DNA of 64,000 nucleotides from Actinoplanes derwentensis (GCF_900104725.1 NZ_LT629758.1:5780501-5844500); one strand, 5' to 3'; positions 1-8,920 are shown, numbered from the stretch's first letter. Numbers and translations are program-made. The notes: generated from the sequence alone by a model not told the origin.

Positions 1-1349
1 GTCTCCACACCGTGGGCCAGTACCTGACGGTCGTGCTGCTGCAGACCGAGGCAGATGCGGACCGCGATGTAGTAGGCCAGCGGCGGCAGGATGACCAGGC
101 CGATACGGCCGGCCCAGGTCATCGCGTTCAGGCTGATGTGGAACTTGTCAGCGATGACGTCGTTGGAGCCGGAGATGGTGGCGACGACGAAGAACGTCAG
201 CGCCATCATGCCGATGCCGACACGCTCCGGGTTGTCACGCGGCCGCTGGAGCAGGTTGTGCGTGCGGTTGTCCTTGAGCTTGCGCGCTTCTAGCCACGGG
301 TACGCCATCGGCAGCGTGAACAGCGCGCCGAGGCCGACCACGGCGGGCCAGAACATCGGCGGGAGGCTGTAGTTGCCGATGTAGATCTGCCAGTTCGGCA
401 TCAGACGGACCAGGCCGTCCATGAACATGACGTAGAAGTCGGGCTGCGAAGCGGACGAGACCTCAGCCGCGCGGTACGGGCCGAAGAGCCAGATCGGGTT
501 GACCTGGAACAGGCCGGCCATCAGCGCGATGACGCCGAAGACGGCCATGAAGAAGCCGCCCTGCTTCATCGCGTAGCGCGGGAACATGCGCTCGCCGACC
601 ACGTTGGTGTTCGTACGCAGCGGGCCCGGCCATTGGGTGTGCTTCTGCTTGAACACGATGCCGAGGTGGGCCGCGATCAGCGCGAGCAGGATGCCCGGAA
701 TGAGCAGGACGTGCGCGATGTAGAACCGGCCGATGATCAGGTGACCGGGGAACTCGCCGCCGAAGATGGCGGCGGAGAGCCAGGTGCCGATGACCGGGAG
801 GGTCAGCATGATCGCCGAGGCGATGCGCAGACCGGTGCCGGAGAGACCGTCGTCGGGAAGCGAGTAACCGGTGAAGCCGGCGAAGAAGCCCAGCAGGAAC
901 AGCAGGACGCCGATGACCCAGTTGATCTCACGCGGCTTGCGGAACGCGCCGGTGAAGAAGACGCGGGCCATGTGCACGATGATCGACGCCATGAACAGCA
1001 GCGCCGCCCAGTGGTGCATCTGCCGCATGAACAGACCGCCGCGCACCTCGAACGAGATGTGCAGCGACGACTCGTACGCAGCGGACATCATCGTGCCGCG
1101 CAGGCCGAGGTACTCGCCGTCGTAGGCGACCTCCTTCATCGACGGGTCGAAGAAGAGGGTCAGGAACACGCCGGTGAGCAGCAGGACGACGAACGAGAAC
1201 AGGGCGATTTCGCCGAGCAGGAAGGACCAGTGGTCCGGGAAGACCTTGTTCAGCAGGCCACGCAGCGGAGTGGCAGCCCGGAACCGGTCGTCCACCCCCT
1301 TGGCGAACGTCTTCGGGGCCTCAGCGAGGTCCATTTTTCGGCGCTTCAC
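1..1349 (-). CDS. qcrB: Cytochrome bc1 (bcc) complex cytochrome b subunit, 3' end outside window
   Basis: Membrane cytochrome b subunit of the menaquinol:cytochrome c reductase; it carries the two b hemes and the quinol sites and forms a supercomplex with aa3 oxidase. About 449 residues are visible of a family length near 540, so the C-terminus lies left of base 1. The translation shows several hydrophobic helices, a His-rich heme helix (MRQMHHWAALLFMAS) and a second helix pair around IIGRFYIAHVLLIPG. The GTG at 1349 overlaps the qcrA stop in a GTGA arrangement, which implies translational coupling; an in-frame ATG at 1334 is the alternative start. It is the last visible gene of ctaE-qcrC-qcrA-qcrB. 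Confidence 0.95.
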   Translation of the reverse strand, partial: MKRRKMDLAEAPKTFAKGVDDRFRAATPLRGLLNKVFPDHWSFLLGEIALFSFVVLLLTGVFLTLFFDPSMKEVAYDGEYLGLRGTMMSAAYESSLHISFEVRGGLFMRQMHHWAALLFMASIIVHMARVFFTGAFRKPREINWVIGVLLFLLGFFAGFTGYSLPDDGLSGTGLRIASAIMLTLPVIGTWLSAAIFGGEFPGHLIIGRFYIAHVLLIPGILLALIAAHLGIVFKQKHTQWPGPLRTNTNVVGERMFPRYAMKQGGFFMAVFGVIALMAGLFQVNPIWLFGPYRAAEVSSASQPDFYVMFMDGLVRLMPNWQIYIGNYSLPPMFWPAVVGLGALFTLPMAYPWLEARKLKDNRTHNLLQRPRDNPERVGIGMMALTFFVVATISGSNDVIADKFHISLNAMTWAGRIGLVILPPLAYYIAVRICLGLQQHDRQVLAHGVE

Positions 1350-2446
1350 GGCCGCTCCCAGAAGTCAGGTCCGACGGTGTCCTTGAAGTCGGACGCTGCC
1401 ACGAAGAAACCTTCCTCATCCACTGTAAGCGGCAGCATCGGCAAACGCCGGGTCGCGGGTCCGAAAACCGGCTGCGCGTTGTTGGTGATGGAGAACTGCG
1501 ACTGGTGGCACGGGCAGAGAAGACGGTTTGTCTGCTGCTCGTAGAGGCTGGCGGGGCAGCCCGCGTGCGTGCAGATCTTGGAGTAGGCAACGTAGTTGCC
1601 CCACATCGAGCCCTTGTTACGGCCGTTCTTGTCGCTCTCGGCCGCCTCACGGGTGGTCGCCGCGTCGTCGGCCCGTAGGTGGATCAGCAGGGTCGGCGAG
1701 TCGGCGTGCTCGTTGGTGGCGCCGTGCGGGATGCCCGGGAAGACGGTCATCTGGCCACCGGCGCTGACGTCGTCGGGCCGGATCGGGCTGCCGTCCTCAC
1801 GGGTCAGCCGGACCAGCTTGCCGCCGTTCTCCACGGGGTTGAAGCCGGTGCGGTACATCATCGGCTCCTCCCCCTTGTGCGGGTTCTGGATCAGACCGCC
1901 GACGATCGGGGCCGCGATGGCCAGACCCAGCGGCGCTGCACCGAGCGCGATCGCACCCTTGAGCAGGGGCCGGCGCTGGACACCCAACTCGTCCGCCACG
2001 TACAGCATGGTCTGGCCGGCGATCAGGCGCTCGTCGTCGGGCGACGGCTCGCCGTGCCGCTGCTGAATGGACAGCTCGTGCGGCAGCAACTTCTTGGCCC
2101 AGGCGAGGATGCCGAAGCCGAGGCTCAGCAGGCCGAGGCCGAGGGTGATGCCCAGGGCCGGGGTGTAGTAGTCGCTGAGCTGGTGCCCGAGCTCCCACTC
2201 CCACGGCCAGATGATGTAGATGACCAGGAAGCCCAGCGTGAGCACACCGGAGAGCAGGAACAGGAAGGAGATGTTGCGGACGACCCGCTTCTCCGCCTTC
2301 GAGTTCTGCCCGTGGAAGTGCGACTCGTACGTGACGATCTCGATGTCGTCGCGCCGCAGACCCTCCTTGACGATGTCGAACCTCGTCAGGTGCGGGTCAT
2401 TGACGTCGACCGGCGTGCCGGTCTCGCCGTGATGGACCGCCGTCAT
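1346..2446 (-). CDS. qcrA: Rieske iron-sulfur subunit of cytochrome bc1 complex
   Basis: Rieske 2Fe-2S protein passing electrons from quinol to the cytochrome c subunit. The 366-residue product has the actinobacterial form: an extended N-terminus, three hydrophobic helices (around residues 70-90, 105-130 and 180-200) and a C-terminal Rieske fold. The cluster ligands are CTHAGC near residue 292 and CPCHQSQF near residue 311. Its start overlaps the qcrC stop (ATGA-type, bases 2443-2446) and its stop overlaps the qcrB start, so the three genes are translationally coupled. Confidence 0.96.
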   Translation of the reverse strand: MTAVHHGETGTPVDVNDPHLTRFDIVKEGLRRDDIEIVTYESHFHGQNSKAEKRVVRNISFLFLLSGVLTLGFLVIYIIWPWEWELGHQLSDYYTPALGITLGLGLLSLGFGILAWAKKLLPHELSIQQRHGEPSPDDERLIAGQTMLYVADELGVQRRPLLKGAIALGAAPLGLAIAAPIVGGLIQNPHKGEEPMMYRTGFNPVENGGKLVRLTREDGSPIRPDDVSAGGQMTVFPGIPHGATNEHADSPTLLIHLRADDAATTREAAESDKNGRNKGSMWGNYVAYSKICTHAGCPASLYEQQTNRLLCPCHQSQFSITNNAQPVFGPATRRLPMLPLTVDEEGFFVAASDFKDTVGPDFWERP

Positions 2447-3291
2447 GACTTCCCCGCAATCCAGAGCGACGTGAAGACCAGGAGCGTGATGCCGACCAGG
2501 AAGATGGCCACACCCTCGGTCGACGGCCCGTAACGGCCCAGGTTGAACAGACCACCCGGGTCACGGTCCTCCTGGAGCTGGAGGGTGATGTAGGTGATGA
2601 TCTGCTTCTTCTGGTCCGGCGTGAGCTGGTTGTCGCCGAAGACCGGCATGTTCTGCGGGCCGGTCAGCATGGCCGCGTAGAGCTGTTCGGGCGTCGACGC
2701 ACCGAGGCTCGGCGCGAACTTGCCGGACGAGAGAGCGCCACCGCCACCACCGAAGCCGTGGCAGGAGGTGCAGTTGACCCGGAAGAGCTCGCCACCGCGG
2801 GCCAGTGCCTCGGGGTTCGCCTCCAAGTCCTCGACGAGGGTGCCGGCCGGAAGCTCCGGGCCGCCACCGAGCTCCTGCACGTACTGCGCGAGCTGCTCGG
2901 TCTGTGTCTCGTCGAACTGCGGCGGCTTCTGCTCGGCCTGGGCTTCCTGCCGGGTCATCGGCATGCGGCCGGTGCCGACCTGGAACTCCACCGAGGCGGA
3001 ACCGACGCCGATCAGGCTCGGGCCACGCTCCGTCACGCCCTGACCGTCGCGGCCGTGGCAGCTGATGCAGCTCGTGTCGTAGAGCGCCTTGCCCTCCTGC
3101 GCGGCGGCGGAGAGCTGGACGTTGTCCTCAGCGAAGGCGCCGGGGGTGAATGCGGTGTAGACGCCGCCGGCCAGGGCCAGGGCGGCGAGCATGCGCACCG
3201 CCGCGCCGAGTCGCCGGCGCACCCGGCTGGGCGCGCCGGCCCGCCGAGCGAACACCCGGGCACGCCTACGGGCGGGGGTGTCAGAAGTCAT
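2443..3291 (-). CDS. qcrC: Di-heme cytochrome c subunit of bcc complex
   Basis: Membrane-anchored cytochrome cc of the actinobacterial bcc-aa3 supercomplex; it replaces a soluble cytochrome c by handing electrons directly to oxidase subunit II. The 282-residue protein has an Arg-rich N-terminus, a signal or anchor helix at about residues 28-50, two heme c motifs (CISCH near residue 77, CTSCH near residue 175) and a C-terminal helix (about 256-280). Two CxxCH sites are the hallmark of QcrC. An AGAGGGA ribosome site precedes the ATG. It lies 50 bases downstream of ctaE. Confidence 0.96.
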   Translation of the reverse strand: MTSDTPARRRARVFARRAGAPSRVRRRLGAAVRMLAALALAGGVYTAFTPGAFAEDNVQLSAAAQEGKALYDTSCISCHGRDGQGVTERGPSLIGVGSASVEFQVGTGRMPMTRQEAQAEQKPPQFDETQTEQLAQYVQELGGGPELPAGTLVEDLEANPEALARGGELFRVNCTSCHGFGGGGGALSSGKFAPSLGASTPEQLYAAMLTGPQNMPVFGDNQLTPDQKKQIITYITLQLQEDRDPGGLFNLGRYGPSTEGVAIFLVGITLLVFTSLWIAGKS

Positions 3292-3340
3292 GGGTGATGT
3301 CCCTCTGGTTTGTTGTTGCGATCCTCGCCGTTGGCGCTGG

Positions 3341-3952
3341 TTACTGAAGCCAATAGATCATGGCGAACAGCGCGATCCACACCACGTCGACGAAGTGCCA
3401 GTAGTAGGACACGACGATCGCCGAGGTGGCCTGCGCCGGGGTGAAGCGGCCCATGGTCGTCCGGATCATGTAGATGATGAACGCGATCAGACCGCCGGTC
3501 ACGTGCAGACCGTGGAACCCGGTCGTCAGGTAGAACATCGAGCCGTACCCGTCGCCATTGATCTTGACGCCGTGGTGGACCAGTTCGATGTACTCGTTGA
3601 CCTGCCCGAGAACGAAGATCAGGCCCATCACGAAGGTGATCGTGAACCAGCGCCGGAGCGCGAACACGTCACCCTTCTCAGCCGCGAAGACACCCAACTG
3701 GCAGGTCACCGAGGAGAGGACCAGGATCACCGTGAATGTTGTGGCGTATGGAATGTTCAGCGATTTGGTGTGCTCCTCCCACATGCTGTAGTCCGCAGCA
3801 CGGATGGAGAAGTACATCGCGAACAACGCCGCGAAGAACATGAGCTCGCTGGAGAGCCACACGATGGTCCCGACGCTGACCATGTTGGGTCGGGTCAGCG
3901 AGTGGATCCGGCTCTTGTCGATGGCTGCCGCTGTCACGGCCTCATTATTCAT
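3341..3952 (-). CDS. ctaE: Cytochrome c oxidase subunit III
   Basis: Heme-copper aa3 oxidase subunit III, an integral membrane protein stabilising subunit I. The protein is about 203 residues with five hydrophobic helices; [10 protein letters not shown] and [14 protein letters not shown] are typical of the family. I place the start at ATG 3952 ([11 protein letters not shown]); an in-frame ATG at 3967 would add five residues. It is the first gene of ctaE-qcrCAB, an order conserved in actinobacteria. Divergent from the CtaG-like gene, so the 95 bases upstream should hold promoters for both. Confidence 0.94.
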   Translation of the reverse strand: MNNEAVTAAAIDKSRIHSLTRPNMVSVGTIVWLSSELMFFAALFAMYFSIRAADYSMWEEHTKSLNIPYATTFTVILVLSSVTCQLGVFAAEKGDVFALRRWFTITFVMGLIFVLGQVNEYIELVHHGVKINGDGYGSMFYLTTGFHGLHVTGGLIAFIIYMIRTTMGRFTPAQATSAIVVSYYWHFVDVVWIALFAMIYWLQ

Positions 3953-4046
3953 CCGAGATAGGCCCAAGGTCCTCCGGGGTCCCCAATCCGGCCCCGTGGG
4001 CAGCCCGGAATATTCTGTGACCAGCGGGTAGGCCTAGCCTCGAAGG

Positions 4047-5000
4047 GTGCACTCTCACGATTTGCCCCCAATCGCGGCCGTCAGCGGGGACACTGGACTT
4101 CCGCCTTTCACGCCGGTGGCGATTTTCACCGAAGTGAACCTGGTCAGCCTGATCGCGCTGGGGTTACTCGTCTCCGCCGCGCTCTACGGATACGGCGCCT
4201 GGCGTCTGCGGCAGCGCGGCGACCACTGGCCGGCCGGACGTACCGCGGCTTTCGTCGTGGGTGGACTGGGTTCCATCGCGGCCGTCACGGTGACCGGGAT
4301 CGAGGCGTACGACACGACCTTGATCTCGGTCCACATGGTCCAGCACATGGTCCTCTCCATGGTCGGGCCGATCTTCCTGGCCCTGGGTGCCCCGACCACT
4401 CTGGCGCTGCGGCTGCTGACCGGCAGGCCGCGAAAAGTCCTGCTCAGCGTGCTGCACAGCCGGTTCGTCAGGGTCCTCACGTTCCCGCTGGTGGCGTTCG
4501 GCCTGTTCATCGCGAACCCGTTCGTCCTCTACTTCAGCAGCGCCTACCGGCTCACCCTGGAACACGCCTGGGTGCACGAGTTCGTGCACGTGCACTTCAT
4601 CGTCACCGGCTGTCTCTTCTTCTGGCCGCTGCTGGGACTGGACCCGTTGCCGAACCGGTGGCCGTACCCGGCCCGGGCCCTGCTCATGGTTCTCAGCGTG
4701 CCGTTCCACACAGTGCTCGGCCTGACGATCATGCAGAGCAACGAACTGCTGGGCGGCGACTGGTACCCGAACCTGGGCCTGAGTTGGCTCGATCCGAAGG
4801 CTGACCAGGTCACGGCCGGTGGAATCCTGTGGGCCGGTGGCGAGATCGTCAGCGTCACGATGCTCGGCATCCTGGTGATCCAGTGGGTCCGGCAGTCCGA
4901 GAGAGAAGCCAAACGCATCGACCGGGCACTCGACAGACAAGAAGCAGAGAACCGGGATCAGACTGCGGATAACAAGTTCGGTACGATCGGCGGCACCTAG
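4047..5000 (+). CDS. CtaG (Caa3)-family cytochrome c oxidase assembly protein
   Basis: A 317-residue polytopic membrane protein of the Caa3_CtaG family, implicated in copper delivery to cytochrome oxidase. About seven hydrophobic helices are visible, with family features such as HMVQHMVLSMVGP and HEFVHVHFIVTGCLFFWPL, whose His and Met residues are plausible copper ligands. A charged cytoplasmic tail follows the last helix. The start is GTG 4047; a clear Shine-Dalgarno at normal spacing is lacking, so the message may be near-leaderless. It is divergent from ctaE, which fits an oxidase assembly role (inference). Confidence 0.88.
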   Translation: MHSHDLPPIAAVSGDTGLPPFTPVAIFTEVNLVSLIALGLLVSAALYGYGAWRLRQRGDHWPAGRTAAFVVGGLGSIAAVTVTGIEAYDTTLISVHMVQHMVLSMVGPIFLALGAPTTLALRLLTGRPRKVLLSVLHSRFVRVLTFPLVAFGLFIANPFVLYFSSAYRLTLEHAWVHEFVHVHFIVTGCLFFWPLLGLDPLPNRWPYPARALLMVLSVPFHTVLGLTIMQSNELLGGDWYPNLGLSWLDPKADQVTAGGILWAGGEIVSVTMLGILVIQWVRQSEREAKRIDRALDRQEAENRDQTADNKFGTIGGT

Positions 5001-5020
5001 GACGTGAGGTGGGGCACAAG

Positions 5021-5440
5021 ATGAGCCAGTACACCGTTCTGCTCTACAGCGACGACGCCGCCGTGCGAGACCGGATCCGGCTCGCCATCGGCCCGCGACC
5101 CGCCGCTGATCTCCAGGTCGAATTCACCGAGGCCTCCACCTGGGAGGAGTGCCGGCGGCTGCTCGACGAGTACGAGATCGACCTGATGATGTTGGACGGC
5201 GAGGCGACCCCCGCCGGTGGTATCGGCATCGCTCGCCAGACCAAGGACGAGTACCTGACGCCCCCACCCACCTGCGTCGTGATCGCCCGCGCCGCGGACC
5301 GATGGCTGGCCGCGTACGCGCAGGTCGACGCCACCCTGGTCGACCCGCTGGACCCGGTGGAGACCGGCCGCACGGTGGCCGGGCTGCTGCGCGCCCGCCG
5401 CGACGGAGCCGTTCCCCTGGGCACGCTGGGCATCAACTGA
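5021..5440 (+). CDS. Receiver-like (REC) domain protein, atypical
   Basis: A stand-alone 139-residue protein with response-regulator receiver topology: an acidic pair after strand 1 (YSDD, residues 9-11) and an Asp after strand 3 (MMLDGEA, near residue 57). The usual Thr/Ser on strand 4 is replaced (VIARAADRW), and the Lys-Pro motif after strand 5 reads VDPLDP, without the Lys. Phosphorylation-dependent switching is therefore doubtful. The ATG at 5021 is preferred because gaggtgggg lies at the right spacing; a GTG at 5009 is in frame. No output domain and no kinase is nearby. Confidence 0.7.
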   Translation: MSQYTVLLYSDDAAVRDRIRLAIGPRPAADLQVEFTEASTWEECRRLLDEYEIDLMMLDGEATPAGGIGIARQTKDEYLTPPPTCVVIARAADRWLAAYAQVDATLVDPLDPVETGRTVAGLLRARRDGAVPLGTLGIN

Positions 5441-5470
5441 AGACCTCAACCCCCTGATGGAGGCAGCGCC

Positions 5471-6529
5471 ATGGGCGCACGCACCTGGCCCAATCTGACG
5501 AGCGCCCTGCTGAAAGGCGAGGAGCTAGCCACCGGGGACACCGCATGGGCCATGGGCGAGATCATGGCCGGCAACGCCACGCCGGTGCAGATCGCCGGTT
5601 TCGCTGTCGCGCTGCGCGCCAAGGGTGAGACACCGGCCGAACTGGCCGGCCTGGTCGAGTCGATGATCGCCAACGCCACCCTGATCAAGTTGCCGGAGCA
5701 GACCCGGACCAGCGCGGTCGACGTGGTCGGCACCGGCGGCGACCGGGCCAACACGGTGAACATCTCCACCATGGCGGCGATCGTGACCGCCTCCGCGGGT
5801 GTGACGGTGGTCAAACACGGCAACCGGTCGGCATCCTCCACCACCGGCACCGCCGACCTGCTGGAACACTTCGGCCTGCCGCTGGATCTGGGCCCGGCCG
5901 GGGTGGCCCGCACGGTCGCCGAGGCGAACATCGGGTTCTGCTTCGCGGCCCGTTACCACCCGGGCATGCGCCATGCCTCGGTCACCCGGCGTGAGCTGGG
6001 CGTGCCCACGTTCTTCAACGTACTCGGCCCGCTGACCAACCCGGCCCGCCCGACGGCGGCCGCGGTCGGCTGTTTCGACCCGCGGATGGCGCCGGTGATG
6101 GCCGAGGTGTTCGCCCGGCGCGGCGACTCTGCACTGGTGATGCGCGGTGAGGACGGCCTGGACGAGTTCACCACAGCCGCTCCCACCCGGGTCTGGATCG
6201 CCCGTGACGGCAAGGTCGAAGAGCTTCTGGTGGATTCGGTGGACCTGGGCCTGCCGCGCAGCCAGCCGGCCGATCTGCGGGGCGGGGAAGTGGCGTTCAA
6301 CGCCGACGTGGCCCGGCGGACGTTCGCCGGCGAGCAGGGGCCGGTGCGGGACGCGGTGCTGCTCAACGCCGCTGCCGCGTTCGCCGCCCGCAGTGGCTTC
6401 CCCGGTGACTTCCACGAGACTCTTCGGGCCGGCATCAAGCGGGCCGCCGAGGCGATCGACTCCGGCGCCACGACCGCCCAACTGGACCGTTGGGTGACGG
6501 CGGCGCAGGCCGCGAAGGCTGCCGAGTGA
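5471..6529 (+). CDS. trpD: Anthranilate phosphoribosyltransferase
   Basis: Second committed step of tryptophan synthesis: joins anthranilate and phosphoribosyl pyrophosphate. The 352-residue protein carries the PRPP-binding GTGGD motif (near residue 88), NISTMAA, the [18 protein letters not shown] region and the anthranilate-site RHP-like segment [11 protein letters not shown], followed by the [10 protein letters not shown] block. Full length with good gaaggag-like spacing (gatggaggcag). It stands alone without other trp genes, beside ctaE, matching the mycobacterial neighbourhood. Confidence 0.96.
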   Translation: MGARTWPNLTSALLKGEELATGDTAWAMGEIMAGNATPVQIAGFAVALRAKGETPAELAGLVESMIANATLIKLPEQTRTSAVDVVGTGGDRANTVNISTMAAIVTASAGVTVVKHGNRSASSTTGTADLLEHFGLPLDLGPAGVARTVAEANIGFCFAARYHPGMRHASVTRRELGVPTFFNVLGPLTNPARPTAAAVGCFDPRMAPVMAEVFARRGDSALVMRGEDGLDEFTTAAPTRVWIARDGKVEELLVDSVDLGLPRSQPADLRGGEVAFNADVARRTFAGEQGPVRDAVLLNAAAAFAARSGFPGDFHETLRAGIKRAAEAIDSGATTAQLDRWVTAAQAAKAAE

Positions 6530-6702
6530 CGGGAATTTCCCCCAACACGCCGTCCGAATTACCCGAAACCACCCGAACGGTGTGACAACGTGCGAATGAA
6601 CTATTTTCAACCTGGTCGGTTTCGGTGACTCGACTCCGCCAGCAGGTTGACGACAGTTCACCGGTATCCGGGTAATTCCACCTTCCCGCGAAGGAGACTC
6701 CC
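6530..6702 (+). promoter_or_regulatory. Promoter region of the small Cys-rich gene, with an inverted 10-bp pair
   Basis: This 173-base gap is AT-richer than its surroundings. The decamer gaattacccg occurs at 6556-6565 and, inverted (cgggtaattc), at 6669-6678, the second copy ending 24 bases before the start codon. Such a pair could be two sites for one regulator or a looping operator. No recognised consensus is matched. Confidence 0.35.
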
Positions 6703-6903
6703 GTGCAGGAACGCGAACACCGCTGCGTCATCTGCGACGGCGACATGCTCTTCGAGGTGCCGCCCTGCCAGGATGGTCACGACGAGTGTCCCGAGCTGGT
6801 CTGCACCCGATGCGGTGCCGCCGAGGTGGTGGCCCCGATCGTCGTGCACCTCTGGAGCCCCGGAAAGGGCCGGATAGCCCCCGCCCAGCGCTCCGCGGCT
6901 TAA
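6703..6903 (+). CDS. Small cysteine-rich, zinc-ribbon-like protein
   Basis: A 66-residue protein with paired cysteines C8/C11 (CVIC) and C34/C37 (CTRC), plus C22 and C29 in the intervening loop. This is the layout of a zinc ribbon or rubredoxin-like knuckle with an extra pair. The GTG start at 6703 is supported by a strong gaaggag at 6689-6695. Its function is not known to me. It is isolated, with repeats downstream and an unusual inverted pair upstream, and it sits between trpD and the ctaC-ctaF unit. Confidence 0.7.
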   Translation: MQEREHRCVICDGDMLFEVPPCQDGHDECPELVCTRCGAAEVVAPIVVHLWSPGKGRIAPAQRSAA

Positions 6904-7051
6904 AAGCCACAAGATCAAGCCCCAGCGCTGGTACGCCACCACGCCGCAAGGCCCGCACCACTCCCTCCCGACCTCGCAACCCTCACCTCACGAACACCCC
7001 CTCCCACCCCGTCCTGCCCTACAACCACGCCCAGCCCCGAACCCAAAACCC

Positions 7052-7263
7052 GTCTGAGCTACGGCTAGCCGTAGCTCAGACACCTCAAAGCACCCGCATT
7101 ACCTGTCTGAGCTACAGCCGGGCCACTCGAGCCGTAGCTCAGACACCTCAACCGGCCGTATTACCTGTCTGAGCTACGGCTAGCCGTACGAGCCGTACAC
7201 CAGATAGGTAATGACAACCCTGAGACCTGTCTGAGCTACGGCTAGCCACGAGTCAGACAGGTT
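7052..7263. repeat. Cluster of four palindromic repeats (GTCTGAGCTAC family)
   Basis: Four copies start at 7052, 7105, 7167 and 7229 (periods 53, 62 and 62). Copy 1 (7052-7081) is a perfect 30-bp palindrome built on GTCTGAGCTACGGCT and its complement. Copy 2 (7105-7144) keeps the outer arms with a changed centre. Copies 3 and 4 have decayed right arms. Copies 2-4 are preceded by ACCT and copies 2 and 3 by ATTACCT. The cluster fills most of the gap between the Cys-rich gene and ctaF. The remaining bases 6904-7051 show no gene. Confidence 0.85.
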
Positions 7264-7300
7264 GTGAGTCGGATGGGACGGGCCTGAGGGCTGGAACGAC

Positions 7301-7334
7301 GAGAGCCCGCACCCCTGGAGGGGTGCGGGCTCTC
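7301..7334. terminator. Strong hairpin terminator between convergent genes
   Basis: A 15-bp perfect stem (gagagcccgcacccc with its complement) closes a tgga loop. The plus-strand side is followed by ggttta. It lies just beyond the ctaF stop, so it can end the minus-strand ctaC-ctaF transcript and plus-strand readthrough. Confidence 0.8.
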
Positions 7335-7345
7335 GGTTTACGAAA

Positions 7346-7801
7346 TCAGAGATGCGCCTCGGGGTGGCGGGTGCCCGAGTAGTACTCGAACAGCATGCCG
7401 CACGAGGTGAAGACCACGGCGATCAGTCCGAGCGCCAACAGCCACCACATCCAGAACACCAGGCCGATACCGGCGACGGCACAGGCCAGCGCGATCCCGA
7501 ACGGCCAGTAGCTGCCGGGGCTGAAGAAGCCGATCTCACCAGCGCCCTCAGCGATCTCGCCGTCTTCCCGGTCTTCCGGCCGCAGGTCGATACGACGGGC
7601 GACGAACCAGAAGAAGCCGGCGCACATCGAACAGAGCAGACCGGAAAGGATCAGAGCGACAACGCCGACCCATTCCATGCCGCCGTTGTAGCCGTCACCA
7701 CTTCCGTCGTTGACGACGTTGTGGGTGTAGACCCCGTAGACGGCGGCCGCACCGAACAGGAACACGGCGACCGCGGCGAAGATCTTGTATTCGGTCCTCA
7801 C
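7346..7801 (-). CDS. ctaF: Cytochrome c oxidase subunit IV (actinobacterial type)
   Basis: Small membrane subunit of actinobacterial aa3 oxidase. The 151-residue protein has an N-terminal helix (MRTEYKIFAAVAVFLFGAA), a second helix with LILSGLLCSMCAGFFW, and two C-terminal helices, with an acidic loop (RPEDREDGEIAEGAGE) between. It begins 10 bases downstream of ctaC and ends at a strong hairpin. The subunit I gene, often adjacent, is not in this window. Confidence 0.92.
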   Translation of the reverse strand: MRTEYKIFAAVAVFLFGAAAVYGVYTHNVVNDGSGDGYNGGMEWVGVVALILSGLLCSMCAGFFWFVARRIDLRPEDREDGEIAEGAGEIGFFSPGSYWPFGIALACAVAGIGLVFWMWWLLALGLIAVVFTSCGMLFEYYSGTRHPEAHL

Positions 7802-7811
7802 GACTACAGTC

Positions 7812-8783
7812 CTACTTCCCTGCGGCTTGGGTCTCGGGCTGGTTCCAGGTGTGCGACTGGCGCCGGGTGTTGAACGGCGAGGTGCGTGTCGCGTACGGCT
7901 CCTTGCCGATCGCGGTGAGCGCCTCCTGCGTCGACTTCCCGGCCTTCTTCGCCTCGAGGAACTGGTCGAACTCAGCCGACTCGACGACGACCAGTTCGAA
8001 GTTCATGAACGCGTGGTAAGTGCCGCACAACTCGGCGCAGCGACCGACGTACCGGCCGGTCTTGTCGAGGGTTACCTCGAAGACGTTGCGCACATTGCCC
8101 GGGAACACGTCCCGTTTGAACAGCATCTCCGGCACCCAGAACGAGTGGATGACGTCCTTGCTGGTCTCCTCGAAGCGGATCTTCTCACCGATCGGCACGA
8201 CCAGGATCGGGATCACGTCCGACGACCCGACGGTGGAGGCGACCGTGTTGGCCTTCTCCCCCATGCCGTCGCGGTAGTTGAACTGCCAGTTCCACTTGAA
8301 CGCGACGACCTCGACGATCTGGTCGGGGTTCTTCGACAGTTTGTCCACGTTGGTCTGCACGATCGCGGTGTAGTAGAAGAGCACCGCGACGATCAGGATC
8401 GGCGTGACCGTGTAGAGGATCTCCATCGGCATGTTGAACCGGGTCTGCACGGGCAGCTCTTCGCCGCGCTTGCGGTACCGGATCACACACCAAAAGATCA
8501 GACCCCACACTCCGACGCCGACCGTGAGGGCCGCGATCGTCGACGCGATCCACAGGTCATACATCTCATGGGCCTGAAGAGTAATGCCCCGGCTCGGCCA
8601 GCCGAAGTGGCCGAAAGCATCTCCCCAGTCCGCGATCGAACAGCCCGAGAGCAGCATCAGCAGCGTAGCGCCGCCGAGACCCAGCCCGGCCGCCCGGCCT
8701 ACCGCCCGCGGCCTTCTGGCCGAACTCCTTGCGCCCACCTGCTTATGCCTCCTTAGCAGCGCCGCCTGCCCTGAATCGGACAC
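7812..8783 (-). CDS. ctaC: Cytochrome c oxidase subunit II
   Basis: Subunit II takes electrons from QcrC into the dinuclear CuA centre. The 323-residue precursor has a twin-Arg-rich N-terminus, a hydrophobic segment and a lipobox (LLSGC, Cys about residue 48), then two transmembrane helices and a periplasmic cupredoxin domain with the CuA motif RCAELCGTYHAFM (C-x3-C-x3-H-x2-M). It is transcribed with ctaF and divergent from the cysteine desulfurase gene. The exact start is moderately certain. Confidence 0.95.
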   Translation of the reverse strand: MSDSGQAALLRRHKQVGARSSARRPRAVGRAAGLGLGGATLLMLLSGCSIADWGDAFGHFGWPSRGITLQAHEMYDLWIASTIAALTVGVGVWGLIFWCVIRYRKRGEELPVQTRFNMPMEILYTVTPILIVAVLFYYTAIVQTNVDKLSKNPDQIVEVVAFKWNWQFNYRDGMGEKANTVASTVGSSDVIPILVVPIGEKIRFEETSKDVIHSFWVPEMLFKRDVFPGNVRNVFEVTLDKTGRYVGRCAELCGTYHAFMNFELVVVESAEFDQFLEAKKAGKSTQEALTAIGKEPYATRTSPFNTRRQSHTWNQPETQAAGK

Positions 8784-8920
8784 CTGGCGGCAAGGCTCAC
8801 CGACGGTCGCACACTACTCGACCTGGACCGGACCGCCCGCCACCGGGGGGCGTCGGGGCCCCCTTCACGAGGGGGCCGTCGAGGAAAACACCCGGACAAC
8901 CGGACGATACCGTTCCCGGT

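Noticed and set aside
633..1544. Long plus-strand open frame opposite qcrB and qcrA
   Set aside because: It is Arg/Glu/Asp-rich antisense shadow, typical of high-GC genes. The minus strand encodes clear cytochrome b and Rieske proteins.
7052..7263. CRISPR array
   Set aside because: There are only four copies, the repeats are self-complementary and decay on one side, the spacers resemble each other, and no cas gene is near.
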